In this document: positions 27,005-35,211 of the stretch, piece after piece | Position numbering within the stretch: the first letter of the stretch is position 1 | Layout of the letters: each line of letters starts with the position of its first letter | From: Streptomyces globisporus | GTDB taxonomy: Bacteria; Actinomycetota; Actinomycetes; Streptomycetales; Streptomycetaceae | Direction: 5' to 3' | NCBI RefSeq assembly: GCF_003501885.1 | Contig: NZ_QWFA01000002.1 | Span: 47,559 to 111,558 of the forward strand | Length of the DNA: 64,000 nucleotides | Position numbers and translations under genes: made by a program | The notes under the pieces: model-generated | Seen by the model: the letters and a program-made list of their open reading frames with translations, nothing else | Told to the model about the DNA's origin: nothing | Database searches by the model: none

Positions 27005-28212
27005 GAGGCCGCCACCTCGCTGCTGCGGGCCCAGGCGGCGCCCAGCTCCGAGAAGAGGGCGAGGGATTCGGCCCCGGAGGCGACCAGGCCGTCGATGCCG
27101 TGGACCGTACGCCGCGCACCTCCGCCGGGGATGTCGTACCGGGTCTCCCAGGCATCGGCAGGCAGGGCGACGGGCTCGGGGGCTGTGCGTACGGCCTCGA
27201 CGACCCGCATGAACGCTCCCGTGCGCTCCGGCGGCACCAGGAGCGGCGTGCCGTGCTCCAGATGGTCGACCAGGTTCTCCAGGAGGTCGGTCCGGCCGTG
27301 GACGCTCTCCTCGGGGCCGTGGCCGGCGCGCTGGATCAGGACGCGGTCCTGCTTGTACCAGAAGGTGATCCGGCCCCGGTCGCCGTGGACGATCACATAG
27401 GGCTCCCCCGCCTGTGCCGCGCAGAGGGTGGCGGCGACGGTGACGGGCAGGCCGCCGGTGGTGGTGACGCGGACGCAGCTGGTGTCGTCCGCCTCGATGT
27501 CATGGGCCCGGAACAACTCGGTCTCGACGGAAAGGACGTCCTCGGCCGTCCCCCGGCCCGCGAGTTCGAGCGCGGTGGCCACGGCGTGCGCCAGCGGATT
27601 GGTGAGTACGCCGTCGACCACGTCGGTGGAGCCGATCCTGCGCCGGCCGGACCAGGGCGCCCGGCGGAAGTACGCCTCGTCGCGGACCCAGGCCCCGGCG
27701 GCGCCGGTCCCCGTGAGCGTCCCGATCGCCCCGGTGCGGACCAGCTCCTGGATCGCGGGCACGCCGTGCGAACCGAACGACTGGAACCCCACCTGACAGG
27801 CGATGCCCGCGCGCCGTACGCCGTCGGCCATCCGGGCGTACGCGGCCCAGCTCGCGGCGGGCGGCTTCTCCAGCAGAAGGTGGACGCCGCGGGACGCGGC
27901 GGTCAGGGCCAGGTCGGTGTGCGTCGGGATGGGCGTGCAGATCACGGCGGCACGGGCTCCGGTGGAGTCGAGGAGCGCCCCGAAGTCGGTTGACTGCTCG
28001 GGGCTGTCGTCGCCGAGGAGGTCGAAGGGGGCCAGTTCGTCGGTGGTCAGCGGCTCCAGTTCGCAGATCCCGGCCAGCCGCACCCGACCCTGGTGCTGGA
28101 GCCGGCGAAGGTTGGCCAGATGCCAGCGGCCGTGGCCCCGGGCGCCGGCCAGCACGACGGGCAGCGGCGCGGCGCCGGGGGCGGGTTCGGTGCGACGGGT
28201 GAGGTCGGTCAT
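27001..28212 (-). CDS. Gfo/Idh/MocA family NAD(P)-dependent oxidoreductase
   Basis: A 403-residue protein with an N-terminal Rossmann fold (VVLAGARGHGRWHLANLRRL), the family loop AAVICTPIPTHTDLALTAASRGVHLLLEKPPAAS containing the conserved EKP, and a C-terminal alpha/beta domain with DGVLTNPLAHAVATALELAG. Relatives oxidise or reduce sugars and inositols or act on uronic acid derivatives. Start at ATG 28212 overlaps the permease stop by 4 bp. Its pairing with a PmoA-like protein suggests a common step on a pectin sugar, but the reaction is unknown. Confidence 0.88.
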   Translation of the reverse strand: MTDLTRRTEPAPGAAPLPVVLAGARGHGRWHLANLRRLQHQGRVRLAGICELEPLTTDELAPFDLLGDDSPEQSTDFGALLDSTGARAAVICTPIPTHTDLALTAASRGVHLLLEKPPAASWAAYARMADGVRRAGIACQVGFQSFGSHGVPAIQELVRTGAIGTLTGTGAAGAWVRDEAYFRRAPWSGRRRIGSTDVVDGVLTNPLAHAVATALELAGRGTAEDVLSVETELFRAHDIEADDTSCVRVTTTGGLPVTVAATLCAAQAGEPYVIVHGDRGRITFWYKQDRVLIQRAGHGPEESVHGRTDLLENLVDHLEHGTPLLVPPERTGAFMRVVEAVRTAPEPVALPADAWETRYDIPGGGARRTVHGIDGLVASGAESLALFSELGAAWARSSEVAAS

Positions 28213-29120
28213 CCCTTCACCGCGCCCGCGCTGAAGCCCGTGACGAGCCATTTCTGGATGAAGGCGAAGACGATCACGACGGGTACGGCGGCGATGACCC
28301 CGCCCGCGGCGAGCGCGCCGAGGTCGACGCTGTCCGCCCCGATCAGGGTGTTGAGGCCGACCGGGATCGTCTGCTTGTCCTGTTCGCTCAGGAACATCAG
28401 CGCGAACAGGAAGTGGTTCCAGCTGTGGACGAAGGCGAAGGAGCCGACGGCGATCAGTCCGGGACGCAGCAGCGGCAGGACGACCGCGCGGAAGGCGGTG
28501 AAGCGCGAACACCCGTCGACCCAGGCGGCCTCCTCGAGGGAGACCGGGACGTTCTTGATGAACCCGCTGATCAGGATGATCGACAGCGGAAGCTGGAAGA
28601 CCGTCTCGGCGATGACGACACTCCACAGGGAGTTGATCATCTGGAGGTTCCGGAAGATCTCGAAGAGCGGCACGAGCATCAGGGCGCCGGGGATGAACTG
28701 CGAGCAGAGCAGCGCCAGCATGAACGCGCCCTTGATCCTGAAGTCGAACCGGGCCAGGGCGTACCCGCCGGCCAGGGCGACCAGGGTGGTGGCGATCAGG
28801 GTGGCGACGCCGACGATCATGCTGTTCTGGAAGAAGACGGCGAAGCTGCGCTCGTTCCAGACCTTGGAGAAGTGCTCCCCGGTCATCGGCCAGGGCACCA
28901 GCGCGGTGGAGCCGGCGGGCCGCAGGGCGAACAGCAGCATCCAGTAGAACGGGATGAGCGTGAACAGCAGGTAGAGGCCGAGCGGCAGGTAGATCTGCCA
29001 GCGCGGTACGTCGTCGAAGGCGCGCTCGCGTCCGGTACGGCGGCGCGAGGTGGGCGGCGGGCCGCCGGGGCGGACGGGCGGCCGGGCGGCGCCGTTCTTC
29101 TCGGTGAGTACGGCGGTCAC
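28209..29120 (-). CDS. sugar ABC transporter permease, MalG/CUT1 type
   Basis: A 303-residue inner-membrane protein with about six transmembrane helices. The EAA loop, which docks the ATPase, reads EEAAWVDGCSRFTAFRAVVLPLLRPG. Ends with the usual MalG-type QKWLVTGFSAGAVKG. GTG 29120 is chosen because GGAGG lies nine bases upstream; the GTGA overlap couples it to the first permease. Confidence 0.92.
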   Translation of the reverse strand: MTAVLTEKNGAARPPVRPGGPPPTSRRRTGRERAFDDVPRWQIYLPLGLYLLFTLIPFYWMLLFALRPAGSTALVPWPMTGEHFSKVWNERSFAVFFQNSMIVGVATLIATTLVALAGGYALARFDFRIKGAFMLALLCSQFIPGALMLVPLFEIFRNLQMINSLWSVVIAETVFQLPLSIILISGFIKNVPVSLEEAAWVDGCSRFTAFRAVVLPLLRPGLIAVGSFAFVHSWNHFLFALMFLSEQDKQTIPVGLNTLIGADSVDLGALAAGGVIAAVPVVIVFAFIQKWLVTGFSAGAVKG

Positions 29121-30049
29121 TTGTTGTCGCCTCCGAACTTGCTCAGGCGCAGATAGACGATCGAGCAGAAGAGGAGGATCACGAAGGCGACGGTGGTGAG
29201 CGCCGAGGCGTAGCCGAAGTCGTGTCCCTCGATGCCGGTGTTGGCGACGTAGAGCGGCAGCGTGGTGGTCTCGCCGGCCGGTCCGCCACCGGTGAGGGTG
29301 TAGAGGAGGTCGACGTTGTTGAACTCCCAGACCCCGCGCAGCAGGGTGGCGAGGATGATCGCGTCGCGCAGGTGCGGCAGGGTGATGTGGAAGAACTGCC
29401 GGAGCCTGCCCGCTCCGTCGACCGACGCCGCCTCGTACAGCTCCTTGGAGACGGACTGGAGGTCGGCGAGTATGAGGATCGCGAAGAAGGGCACGCCGCG
29501 CCAGAGTTCGGTGACCGTGGCCGCCCAGAAGACGGTCCCGGTGTCCGAGAGCACCGAAGTGCCGTACTCCCCGATCCCGGCGTCCGCGAGGTAACGGCTG
29601 AATCCGGTCGAGGAGTTGTAGAGCAGGATCCAGATGGTGCTGGTCAGCACGCCGGAGACGGCCCAGGGCGAGAAGACCATGGCCCGGGAGATGCCTCGGC
29701 CGATGAAGGTCTGGTTGACGATCAGGGCCAGCGCCAGGCCGAGCACGAGCTGCAGGGAGACCTGGGTGAAGACCCACTGGGCGCTGAAGCCGAGCGTCGA
29801 CCAGAACTGGTCGTCCTCGGTGAAGATCCGCCGGAAGTTGTCGAGTCCGGCGAAGCCGTTCCGCCATGGCTTGGTGACGTTGTAGTTCTGCAGGCTGTAG
29901 TAGAAGACGCTGAGCACCGGGTAGGCGATGAAGCCCAGCATCAGCAGACCCGCGGGCGCGATCAGCAGATACGGCAGGCGGCGGGGTGTCGCCGTGCGGC
30001 GCCGGGGCGCCTTGGGCGGCGGGGTGGCCACGGCGGCGGGTTGGGCCAT
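29117..30049 (-). CDS. sugar ABC transporter permease, MalF/CUT1 type
   Basis: A 310-residue inner-membrane protein with six predicted helices. The N-terminus is a basic cytoplasmic tail; FYYSLQNYNV is the usual periplasmic start, and the EAA loop is YEAASVDGAGRLRQFFHITLPHLRD. It forms a heterodimer with the product of the next gene. ATG 30049 has GGAG seven bases upstream. This is the first gene of the long minus-strand pectin operon, and a LacI-type operator lies 66-81 bp before it. Confidence 0.92.
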   Translation of the reverse strand: MAQPAAVATPPPKAPRRRTATPRRLPYLLIAPAGLLMLGFIAYPVLSVFYYSLQNYNVTKPWRNGFAGLDNFRRIFTEDDQFWSTLGFSAQWVFTQVSLQLVLGLALALIVNQTFIGRGISRAMVFSPWAVSGVLTSTIWILLYNSSTGFSRYLADAGIGEYGTSVLSDTGTVFWAATVTELWRGVPFFAILILADLQSVSKELYEAASVDGAGRLRQFFHITLPHLRDAIILATLLRGVWEFNNVDLLYTLTGGGPAGETTTLPLYVANTGIEGHDFGYASALTTVAFVILLFCSIVYLRLSKFGGDNK

Positions 30050-30114
30050 GACACGTCTCCGATCTCTGGTACGCGCTCGATGCGCTGGATGTGCGGGCTT
30101 GCCGCCACACAGGG

Positions 30115-30130
30115 CAGCAAGCGCTTTCTC
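30115..30130. promoter_or_regulatory. second copy of the GCGC-centred pectin operator
   Basis: CAGCAAGCGCTTTCTC matches the perfect palindrome GAGAAAGCGCTTTCTC (17669-17684) at 14 of 16 positions, with the right half identical. It lies between the dehydratase stop and the first permease start, where the operon promoter should be. One LacI-family repressor acting at both sites would coordinate secreted lyase and uptake. Confidence 0.7.
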
Positions 30131-30183
30131 ATGACCGCTGAGCGGCCCGGGCGCCCCGCCGCGCGGAGCCCTCGTCGCCCGGC

Positions 30184-31926
30184 TCACCCCACGTACGGGT
30201 CGGGCACTTCTCCTTGCCGGGCCAGGAACGCGAAGTCGCATCCGGTGTCGGCCTGGGTGATCTGGTCCTGGTAAAGCGCCCCGTAACCGCGCCCGTAGCG
30301 GGCGGGCGGCGGGCTCCAGGCGGCCCGGCGGCGCTCCAACTCGTCCTCGTCGACGTCGAGATGGAGCAGACGTGCCTCGACGTCCAGGGTGATGAGGTCC
30401 CCGGTGCGGACCAGCGCGAGGGGCCCGCCGACGAACGACTCGGGCGCGATGTGCAGGACGCACGCCCCGTAACTGGTGCCGCTCATCCGGGCGTCGGAGA
30501 TCCGCACCATGTCCCGCACACCCTGCTTCAGCAGGTAGTCGGGGATCGGCAGCATGCCGTACTCGGGCATCCCTGGGCCGCCCTTCGGCCCGGCGTTGCG
30601 CAGCACGAGGACATGGTCCGGAGTGAGCGCCAACGCCGGGTCGTTGATGGTGCGTTGCAGCTCCCGGTAGTCGTCGAAGACGACGGCGGGCCCGGTGTGA
30701 CGCAGCAGACGCGGCTCGGCGGCGATGTGCTTGATGACCGCGCCGTCGGGGCAGAGGTTGCCGCGCAGGACCGCCACCCCGCCCTCCTCGGCCAGTGGTT
30801 CGGCGCGTTCGCGGATGACGGCGCTGTTGTGGACGGTCGCACCGCTGAGCTGTTCTCGCAGGGTGGCGTGCGCGACCGTGGGCCGGTCCAGGTGCAGCAG
30901 GTCGGTGAGCCGGCTCAGGAAGCCGGGCAGTCCGCCCGCGAAATGGAATTCCTCCATCAAATACCGTCCACCGGGGCGGAGATCGGCCAGGACGGGCACC
31001 GTGCGGGCGATCCGGTCGAAGTCGTCCAGGGAGAGCTTCACCCCGGACCGGCCCGCCATGGCGATCAGGTGGATCACGGCATTGGTGGAGCCGCCGAGCG
31101 CGAGGACGGTGGCGACGGCGTCCTCGTAGGCGTCGGCGGTGAGGATCTGCGACAACGTCGTTCGCTGCCGTACGAGTTCGACGATGCGCAGGCCGGATGC
31201 GGCGGCCATCCGCTCATGCCCGGAGTCGACGGCCGGGATGGAGGAGGCGCCGGGCATGGTGACGCCCAGCGCCTCGGCGGCGGCCGTCAGCGTGGAGGCG
31301 GTACCCATCGTCATGCAGTGACCGGCGGAGCGGGCGAGGCCGTTCTCCAGCTCCCCCATCTCGCAGTCGCCGATGAGCCCGGCCCGCCGCTCGTCCCAGT
31401 ACTTCCACATGTCCGTGCCGGAACCGAGGACCTCGTTGCGCCAGTGGCCCGGCAGCATCGGCCCGGCGGGCACGAAGACGGTCGGCAGGTCCACGGAGGC
31501 CGCGCCCATCAGCAGCGCGGGCGTCGTCTTGTCGCAGCCGCCCAGCAGTACGGCCCCGTCGACGGGGTACGAGCGGAGCAGCTCCTCGGTCTCCATGGCC
31601 AGCAGGTTGCGGTAGAGCATGGGCGTCGGCTTCTGGAAGGTCTCCGAGAGGGTGGAGACCGGGAACTCCAACGGGAATCCGCCCGCCTGCCAGACGCCCC
31701 GCTTCACCGCCTGCGCGCGTTCCCGCAGGTGGGAGTGGCAGGGGTTGATGTCGGACCAGGTGTTGAGAACGGCGATGACGGGCTTGCCGAGGTGTTCCTC
31801 GGGGAGGTAGCCGAGCTGGCGGGTGCGGGCCCGGTGACTGAAGGAGCGCAGGCCGTCGGTCCCGTACCACTGGTGGCTGCGCAGCTCCTCGGGCGCGACG
31901 GGGGCTGCTTTCCGGTCGTCCGTCAC
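30184..31926 (-). CDS. IlvD/Edd-family sugar-acid dehydratase
   Basis: A 580-residue iron-sulfur dehydratase. The cluster and active-site motifs are NTWSDINPCHSHL, LLGGCDKTTPALLMGAASVD, GDCEMGELENGLARSAGHCMTMGTAST and DARMSGTSYGACVLHI. Length and sequence style fit the sugar-acid branch (arabonate, xylonate, gluconate or aldarate dehydratases) rather than biosynthetic IlvD. Next to a KdgD-like enzyme and uronate dehydrogenase, the likely substrate is galactarate or L-arabonate, both obtainable from pectin. GTG 31926 overlaps the upstream stop by 4 bp. Confidence 0.85.
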   Translation of the reverse strand: MTDDRKAAPVAPEELRSHQWYGTDGLRSFSHRARTRQLGYLPEEHLGKPVIAVLNTWSDINPCHSHLRERAQAVKRGVWQAGGFPLEFPVSTLSETFQKPTPMLYRNLLAMETEELLRSYPVDGAVLLGGCDKTTPALLMGAASVDLPTVFVPAGPMLPGHWRNEVLGSGTDMWKYWDERRAGLIGDCEMGELENGLARSAGHCMTMGTASTLTAAAEALGVTMPGASSIPAVDSGHERMAAASGLRIVELVRQRTTLSQILTADAYEDAVATVLALGGSTNAVIHLIAMAGRSGVKLSLDDFDRIARTVPVLADLRPGGRYLMEEFHFAGGLPGFLSRLTDLLHLDRPTVAHATLREQLSGATVHNSAVIRERAEPLAEEGGVAVLRGNLCPDGAVIKHIAAEPRLLRHTGPAVVFDDYRELQRTINDPALALTPDHVLVLRNAGPKGGPGMPEYGMLPIPDYLLKQGVRDMVRISDARMSGTSYGACVLHIAPESFVGGPLALVRTGDLITLDVEARLLHLDVDEDELERRRAAWSPPPARYGRGYGALYQDQITQADTGCDFAFLARQGEVPDPYVG

Positions 31927-32825
31927 AGCGCCCACTCCGCTATCTGCTCGGCGACCTCGGCACGCCGCTCCGCGGGCAGGACCCGGCTCGGCGCGCGTAC
32001 CTCGCGGCGGCAGAGCCCGAGCACGGACAGGGCCTCCTTGATGACCGTGACGTTGTTGGCGGACTGCTCCTCGGCGCGGAGCTCCTCGAAGCGGCGGATG
32101 CGCTCCCACACCTTCATGGCCGCCGCGTAGTCCCCGGCGCGCAGCGCTTCCAGCATGTCGAGGGAGACGGCAGGGGCGACGTTGACGAGGCCGGAGGTGA
32201 AGCCGGTGGCGCCGGTGGCGAAGTAGGAGGGGGCGTACAGCTCGGCGAGGCCGGCGACCCAGACGAACCGTTCCAGTCCGGCGTCGCGGGCGAATGCCCC
32301 GAAGTGCGCCGCGTCCGGCACCGCGTACTTCACACCGATGACGTTGGGGCAGCTGTCGGCGAGCTCGGCGAGGCGGTCGCCTGCCAGCAGCGGGTTGCGG
32401 ATGTACGGGACGACTCCGAGCCTGGGGACGGCCTCGGCGATGGCCCGGTGGTAGTCGACCCAGCCCTCCTGGGCGACATAGGGGTGAACCGGCTGGTGGA
32501 CCATCACCATCGTCGCTCCGGCCTCGGCGGCGTGCTCGGCGGCGGCGACGGCGGTCGGTACGTCGTGCCCGACGCCCACCAGGACGGTGGCGCGTCCGGC
32601 GGCCTCCTCGACGGTCAGCTCGGTGACCAGGCGCCGCTCGTCGGGGGTGAGCGCGTAGAACTCCCCGGTGTTGCCGTTCGGGGTGACGATGCGGACACCG
32701 CCGTCGAGCAGCCTGCGCGTCAGGGCGCGGTGGTTCGCGATGTCGATGCTGCCGTCCTCGGCGAAGGGGGTCACCGGGATCGCCACAACGTCGGCGAGGG
32801 CCGCCTTCAGCGGAGAGAAGTCCAT
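31923..32825 (-). CDS. DHDPS-family dehydratase, KdgD / L-KDA dehydratase-like
   Basis: A 300-residue member of the dihydrodipicolinate synthase/NAL class I aldolase family. The Schiff-base lysine is in VIGVKYA, and the family motif PNGNTGEFYALTPDE is present. Members with sugar-acid dehydratase neighbours convert 5-keto-4-deoxy-glucarate or L-2-keto-3-deoxyarabonate to 2-oxoglutarate semialdehyde. That fits an oxidative galacturonate or arabinose route. ATG 32825 with AAAGG upstream is my choice; GTG 32882, overlapping the GntR stop by 4 bp, would add 19 residues and cannot be excluded. No 2-oxoglutarate-semialdehyde dehydrogenase gene lies beside it. Confidence 0.85.
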   Translation of the reverse strand: MDFSPLKAALADVVAIPVTPFAEDGSIDIANHRALTRRLLDGGVRIVTPNGNTGEFYALTPDERRLVTELTVEEAAGRATVLVGVGHDVPTAVAAAEHAAEAGATMVMVHQPVHPYVAQEGWVDYHRAIAEAVPRLGVVPYIRNPLLAGDRLAELADSCPNVIGVKYAVPDAAHFGAFARDAGLERFVWVAGLAELYAPSYFATGATGFTSGLVNVAPAVSLDMLEALRAGDYAAAMKVWERIRRFEELRAEEQSANNVTVIKEALSVLGLCRREVRAPSRVLPAERRAEVAEQIAEWAL

Positions 32826-32878
32826 GCGGACCGGCCTTTCGTCGGGTTGCTGGTGGTCATGTGGTTCCAGCAGGCGGT

Positions 32879-33535
32879 TCACGCGGCGCCACCCCCGTCT
32901 TCGTCGTCGGGGAAGGCGCGGCGTACGAACGATGCGATGTGGTGGTGCAGAGCCCCGGCGGCGGCCTCCGCGTCGTCGGCGAGGGCGAGCCGCAGGATCT
33001 CCCGGTGCTCGGCCGCCTCGCGCTCCCAGGAGGGGACGGCCGACCAGGCCACCGTGGAGACGAGGGCCGCCTGGTCGCGGACCTCGTCGAGCATCCGGGC
33101 GAGCAGCGGGTTGCCGCAGGGCAGGTACAGGGCGCGGTGGAAATCCCGGTTGGCCAGCGACCTGTCGGCCTTGTCGAGCGCCGAGTCGGCCCTTTCCAGG
33201 GCCTCTTGAGCCGCTTCCAGCGACGCTTTGCGGTTGACGGACCGGCGCAGCGCCTCCGGTTCCAGCAGGAGGCGGACGTCGTACACCTCCCGGGCCATGG
33301 TCGCGTCGACGAGCCGCACGGTTGCGCCCTTGTACTGGCTCATGACCACGAGCCCCGTGCCCGCGAGGGTCTTGAGCGCTTCGCGGACCGGGGTCTTGGA
33401 CACTCCGAACTGAGCGGCGAGTTCCGTCTCCACCAGCGCCTGTCCCGGTCTCAGCCGCGCGGTGAGGATGGCGTGCTTGATGGCCTCCAGCACGTACTGG
33501 GTCCGGGACGGGATCGGGGCAGGGGCGAAGGTCAT
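32879..33535 (-). CDS. GntR family (FadR-type) transcriptional regulator
   Basis: A 218-residue regulator. The winged helix-turn-helix is LVETELAAQFGVSKTPVREALKTLAGTGLV; the C-terminal FCD domain has ANRDFHRALYLPCGNPLLARML and the metal/ligand histidines of AEHREIL and ALHHHIASF. It heads the operon with the KdgD-like and IlvD/Edd dehydratases and diverges from uronate dehydrogenase, so it probably controls both in response to a sugar acid. Likely sites lie at 33557-33592. Confidence 0.9.
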   Translation of the reverse strand: MTFAPAPIPSRTQYVLEAIKHAILTARLRPGQALVETELAAQFGVSKTPVREALKTLAGTGLVVMSQYKGATVRLVDATMAREVYDVRLLLEPEALRRSVNRKASLEAAQEALERADSALDKADRSLANRDFHRALYLPCGNPLLARMLDEVRDQAALVSTVAWSAVPSWEREAAEHREILRLALADDAEAAAGALHHHIASFVRRAFPDDEDGGGAA

Positions 33536-33556
33536 GGGTGACGGGCTCTCACATCT

Positions 33557-33592
33557 CGCGTATCGCGTCTCATATATGACGTACGAAGTACG
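33557..33592. promoter_or_regulatory. paired inverted repeats upstream of the GntR operon
   Basis: CGCGTATCGCG (33557-33567) and CGTACGAAGTACG (33580-33592) are two perfect short palindromes, with the AT-rich CATATATGA between them. They lie 20-60 bp upstream of the GntR ATG in the 340-bp gap shared with uronate dehydrogenase. Positions suit autoregulation. The remainder of the gap holds the short repeats listed next and no gene. Confidence 0.55.
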
Positions 33593-33737
33593 ACGCGATG
33601 AAGCTAGAGCCGCCCGGAACGCTTCGTCAACGCTTCGGACAGAACAACTTTCGGCTCGCACGGGCCACTTGACGTAACCTCACGGACTTCTTAGCTTGTC
33701 CACGTATGCGAACGCGGTCCACGGCCTTGAAGGGGCG

Positions 33738-33865
33738 GGGCGTCACGACGCCCTGGGGTGTCACGGCGCCTGGGGTGTCGCGAAGCCCGGGGTGTCACGA
33801 CGCCCGCCGCCCGGTGCCGCGCCCGCACCGCGCCCGCACCGCATCGCATCGCATCGCCCCCGAGG
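33738..33865. repeat. cluster of short tandem repeats upstream of uronate dehydrogenase
   Basis: Three spaced copies of GGGGTGTC(A/G)CG with flanking CGACGCC variants are followed by three CGCCCGCAC-like units and then GCATC repeated three times in tandem. All lie in the leader of the uronate dehydrogenase gene. They may have arisen by slippage; a regulatory function is not evident. Confidence 0.6.
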
Positions 33866-33875
33866 AGACCACCGT

Positions 33876-34685
33876 ATGCCCGCTCCCCGTACCGTCCTGC
33901 TCACCGGCGCAGCGGGCGGCCTCGGCACCCTGATGCGGGGGCTGCTGCCCGCGTACGGATACGACCTGCGACTCTTCGACCTGGTTCCGGTGGAGGGCGA
34001 GCCCGGAGCGATCACCGCCGACCTGAACGACCGGGAGGCGCTGCGCGAGGCCGTGCGCGGCGTGGACGCGGTGATCCATCTCGCCGGCATCTCGCTGGAG
34101 TCCACCTTCGACAAGATCCTCCGGGCCAACATCCAGGGCACGTACCACCTCTACGAAGCCGCCCGCGAGGAAGGCGTCCGGCGCATCGTGACCGCCTCCT
34201 CCAACCACGCCGTCGGCTACACGCCGCGCCCGCTCGCCGGGGGCCCGCCGATCCCGTCCGACGCTCCGCACCGCCCCGACACCTTCTACGGCCTGTCGAA
34301 GTGCTTCGGCGAGGACCTGGCCCAGCTCTACTGGGACAAGCACGGCGTCGAGACCGTGTCGGTACGGATCGGGAGCTGCTTCCCGGAGCCCACCTCGGTA
34401 CGCATGCTGTCCCTGTGGATGAGCCCCGCCGACGGAGCACGCCTCTTCCACGCCGCGCTCACCGCCGAGGACGTCGGCCACACCGTCGTCCACGGCTCCT
34501 CCGCCAACACCCGCCTGTGGTGGGACCTGACCTCGGCACGGGCGCTGGGCTACGCCCCGCAGGACGACTCCGAGCCGTACGCGGCGAAACTCATCGCCGC
34601 CCAGGGCGAGCCGGACCCCGCCGACCCGGCGCAGACCCGTCTCGGCGGCCACTTCGTCACGGACCCGCCCATCTGGCCGCACTGA
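33876..34685 (+). CDS. udh: uronate dehydrogenase (NAD-dependent epimerase/dehydratase family)
   Basis: A 269-residue extended SDR. The NAD-binding motif is LTGAAGGLGTLM, the substrate loop includes HLAGISLESTF, the catalytic serine/threonine region is TASSNHAVGY, and YGLSKCFGE carries the Tyr and Lys. Length, the early LFDLVPVE and the SSNHAVGYTPR stretch match bacterial uronate dehydrogenases, which oxidise D-galacturonate or D-glucuronate to the aldarolactone. That is the natural first cytoplasmic step after pectin breakdown. GAGGAG nine bases before ATG 33876 supports the start. Divergent from the GntR/dehydratase operon. Confidence 0.85.
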   Translation: MPAPRTVLLTGAAGGLGTLMRGLLPAYGYDLRLFDLVPVEGEPGAITADLNDREALREAVRGVDAVIHLAGISLESTFDKILRANIQGTYHLYEAAREEGVRRIVTASSNHAVGYTPRPLAGGPPIPSDAPHRPDTFYGLSKCFGEDLAQLYWDKHGVETVSVRIGSCFPEPTSVRMLSLWMSPADGARLFHAALTAEDVGHTVVHGSSANTRLWWDLTSARALGYAPQDDSEPYAAKLIAAQGEPDPADPAQTRLGGHFVTDPPIWPH

Positions 34686-34814
34686 GGGCCCGGCGGCGAG
34701 CACCGATGAGTTTCGGGCCCGGGGCGGGTCATGAGTGGTGGACGCGTCGAGCGACCGGGACGACCCGGCTCCCGACACGACCGGCAGACCGGCCCCGACC
34801 GAGCGAGGACAACC

Positions 34815-35204
34815 ATGAATGCCTCCACGACCGAAAACGCCGACAACATCACCGGCCTCGGAGTCATCATCGGCAGCACGGACAGCGAATCCCTCATCTC
34901 CTGGTACCGCGCCGCGCTGGAGCCGCTGGGCGCCCGCTGGGCGGAGCACCTCCTGATCGTCGGCCCCGGAGCGATCATCGGCTTCGACGAACGGGACGAC
35001 GTGGCGGACAAGGCCGTCGAGCCGGGCCGGCAGATGATCAACATCACCGTGCGGGACGTCCGGGCGGCCGAGAGGCACCTCAACACCCTCGGGGTCACAT
35101 GGGTGCGCCCGGTCGAGGAGGTCGGGAGCGGCTGGTTCTTCTCCACGATCGTGGACCCGGTGGGGAACTACCTCCAGATCCTCCAGGGCCCGGAAACGCC
35201 GTGA
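34815..35204 (+). CDS. VOC-superfamily (glyoxalase/bleomycin-resistance-like) protein
   Basis: A 129-residue protein with the paired beta-alpha-beta-beta-beta modules of the VOC fold: TGLGVIIGSTDSESLISWYRAALEPLG at the start and FFSTIVDPVGNYLQILQGP at the end. The closing DPxGN motif usually supplies a metal-ligand or pocket residue. Function unknown; members bind or transform small molecules. GCGAGGAC lies before the ATG. It precedes an aldo/keto reductase remnant by 7 bp. Confidence 0.8.
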   Translation: MNASTTENADNITGLGVIIGSTDSESLISWYRAALEPLGARWAEHLLIVGPGAIIGFDERDDVADKAVEPGRQMINITVRDVRAAERHLNTLGVTWVRPVEEVGSGWFFSTIVDPVGNYLQILQGPETP

Positions 35205-35211
35205 TACCCCC

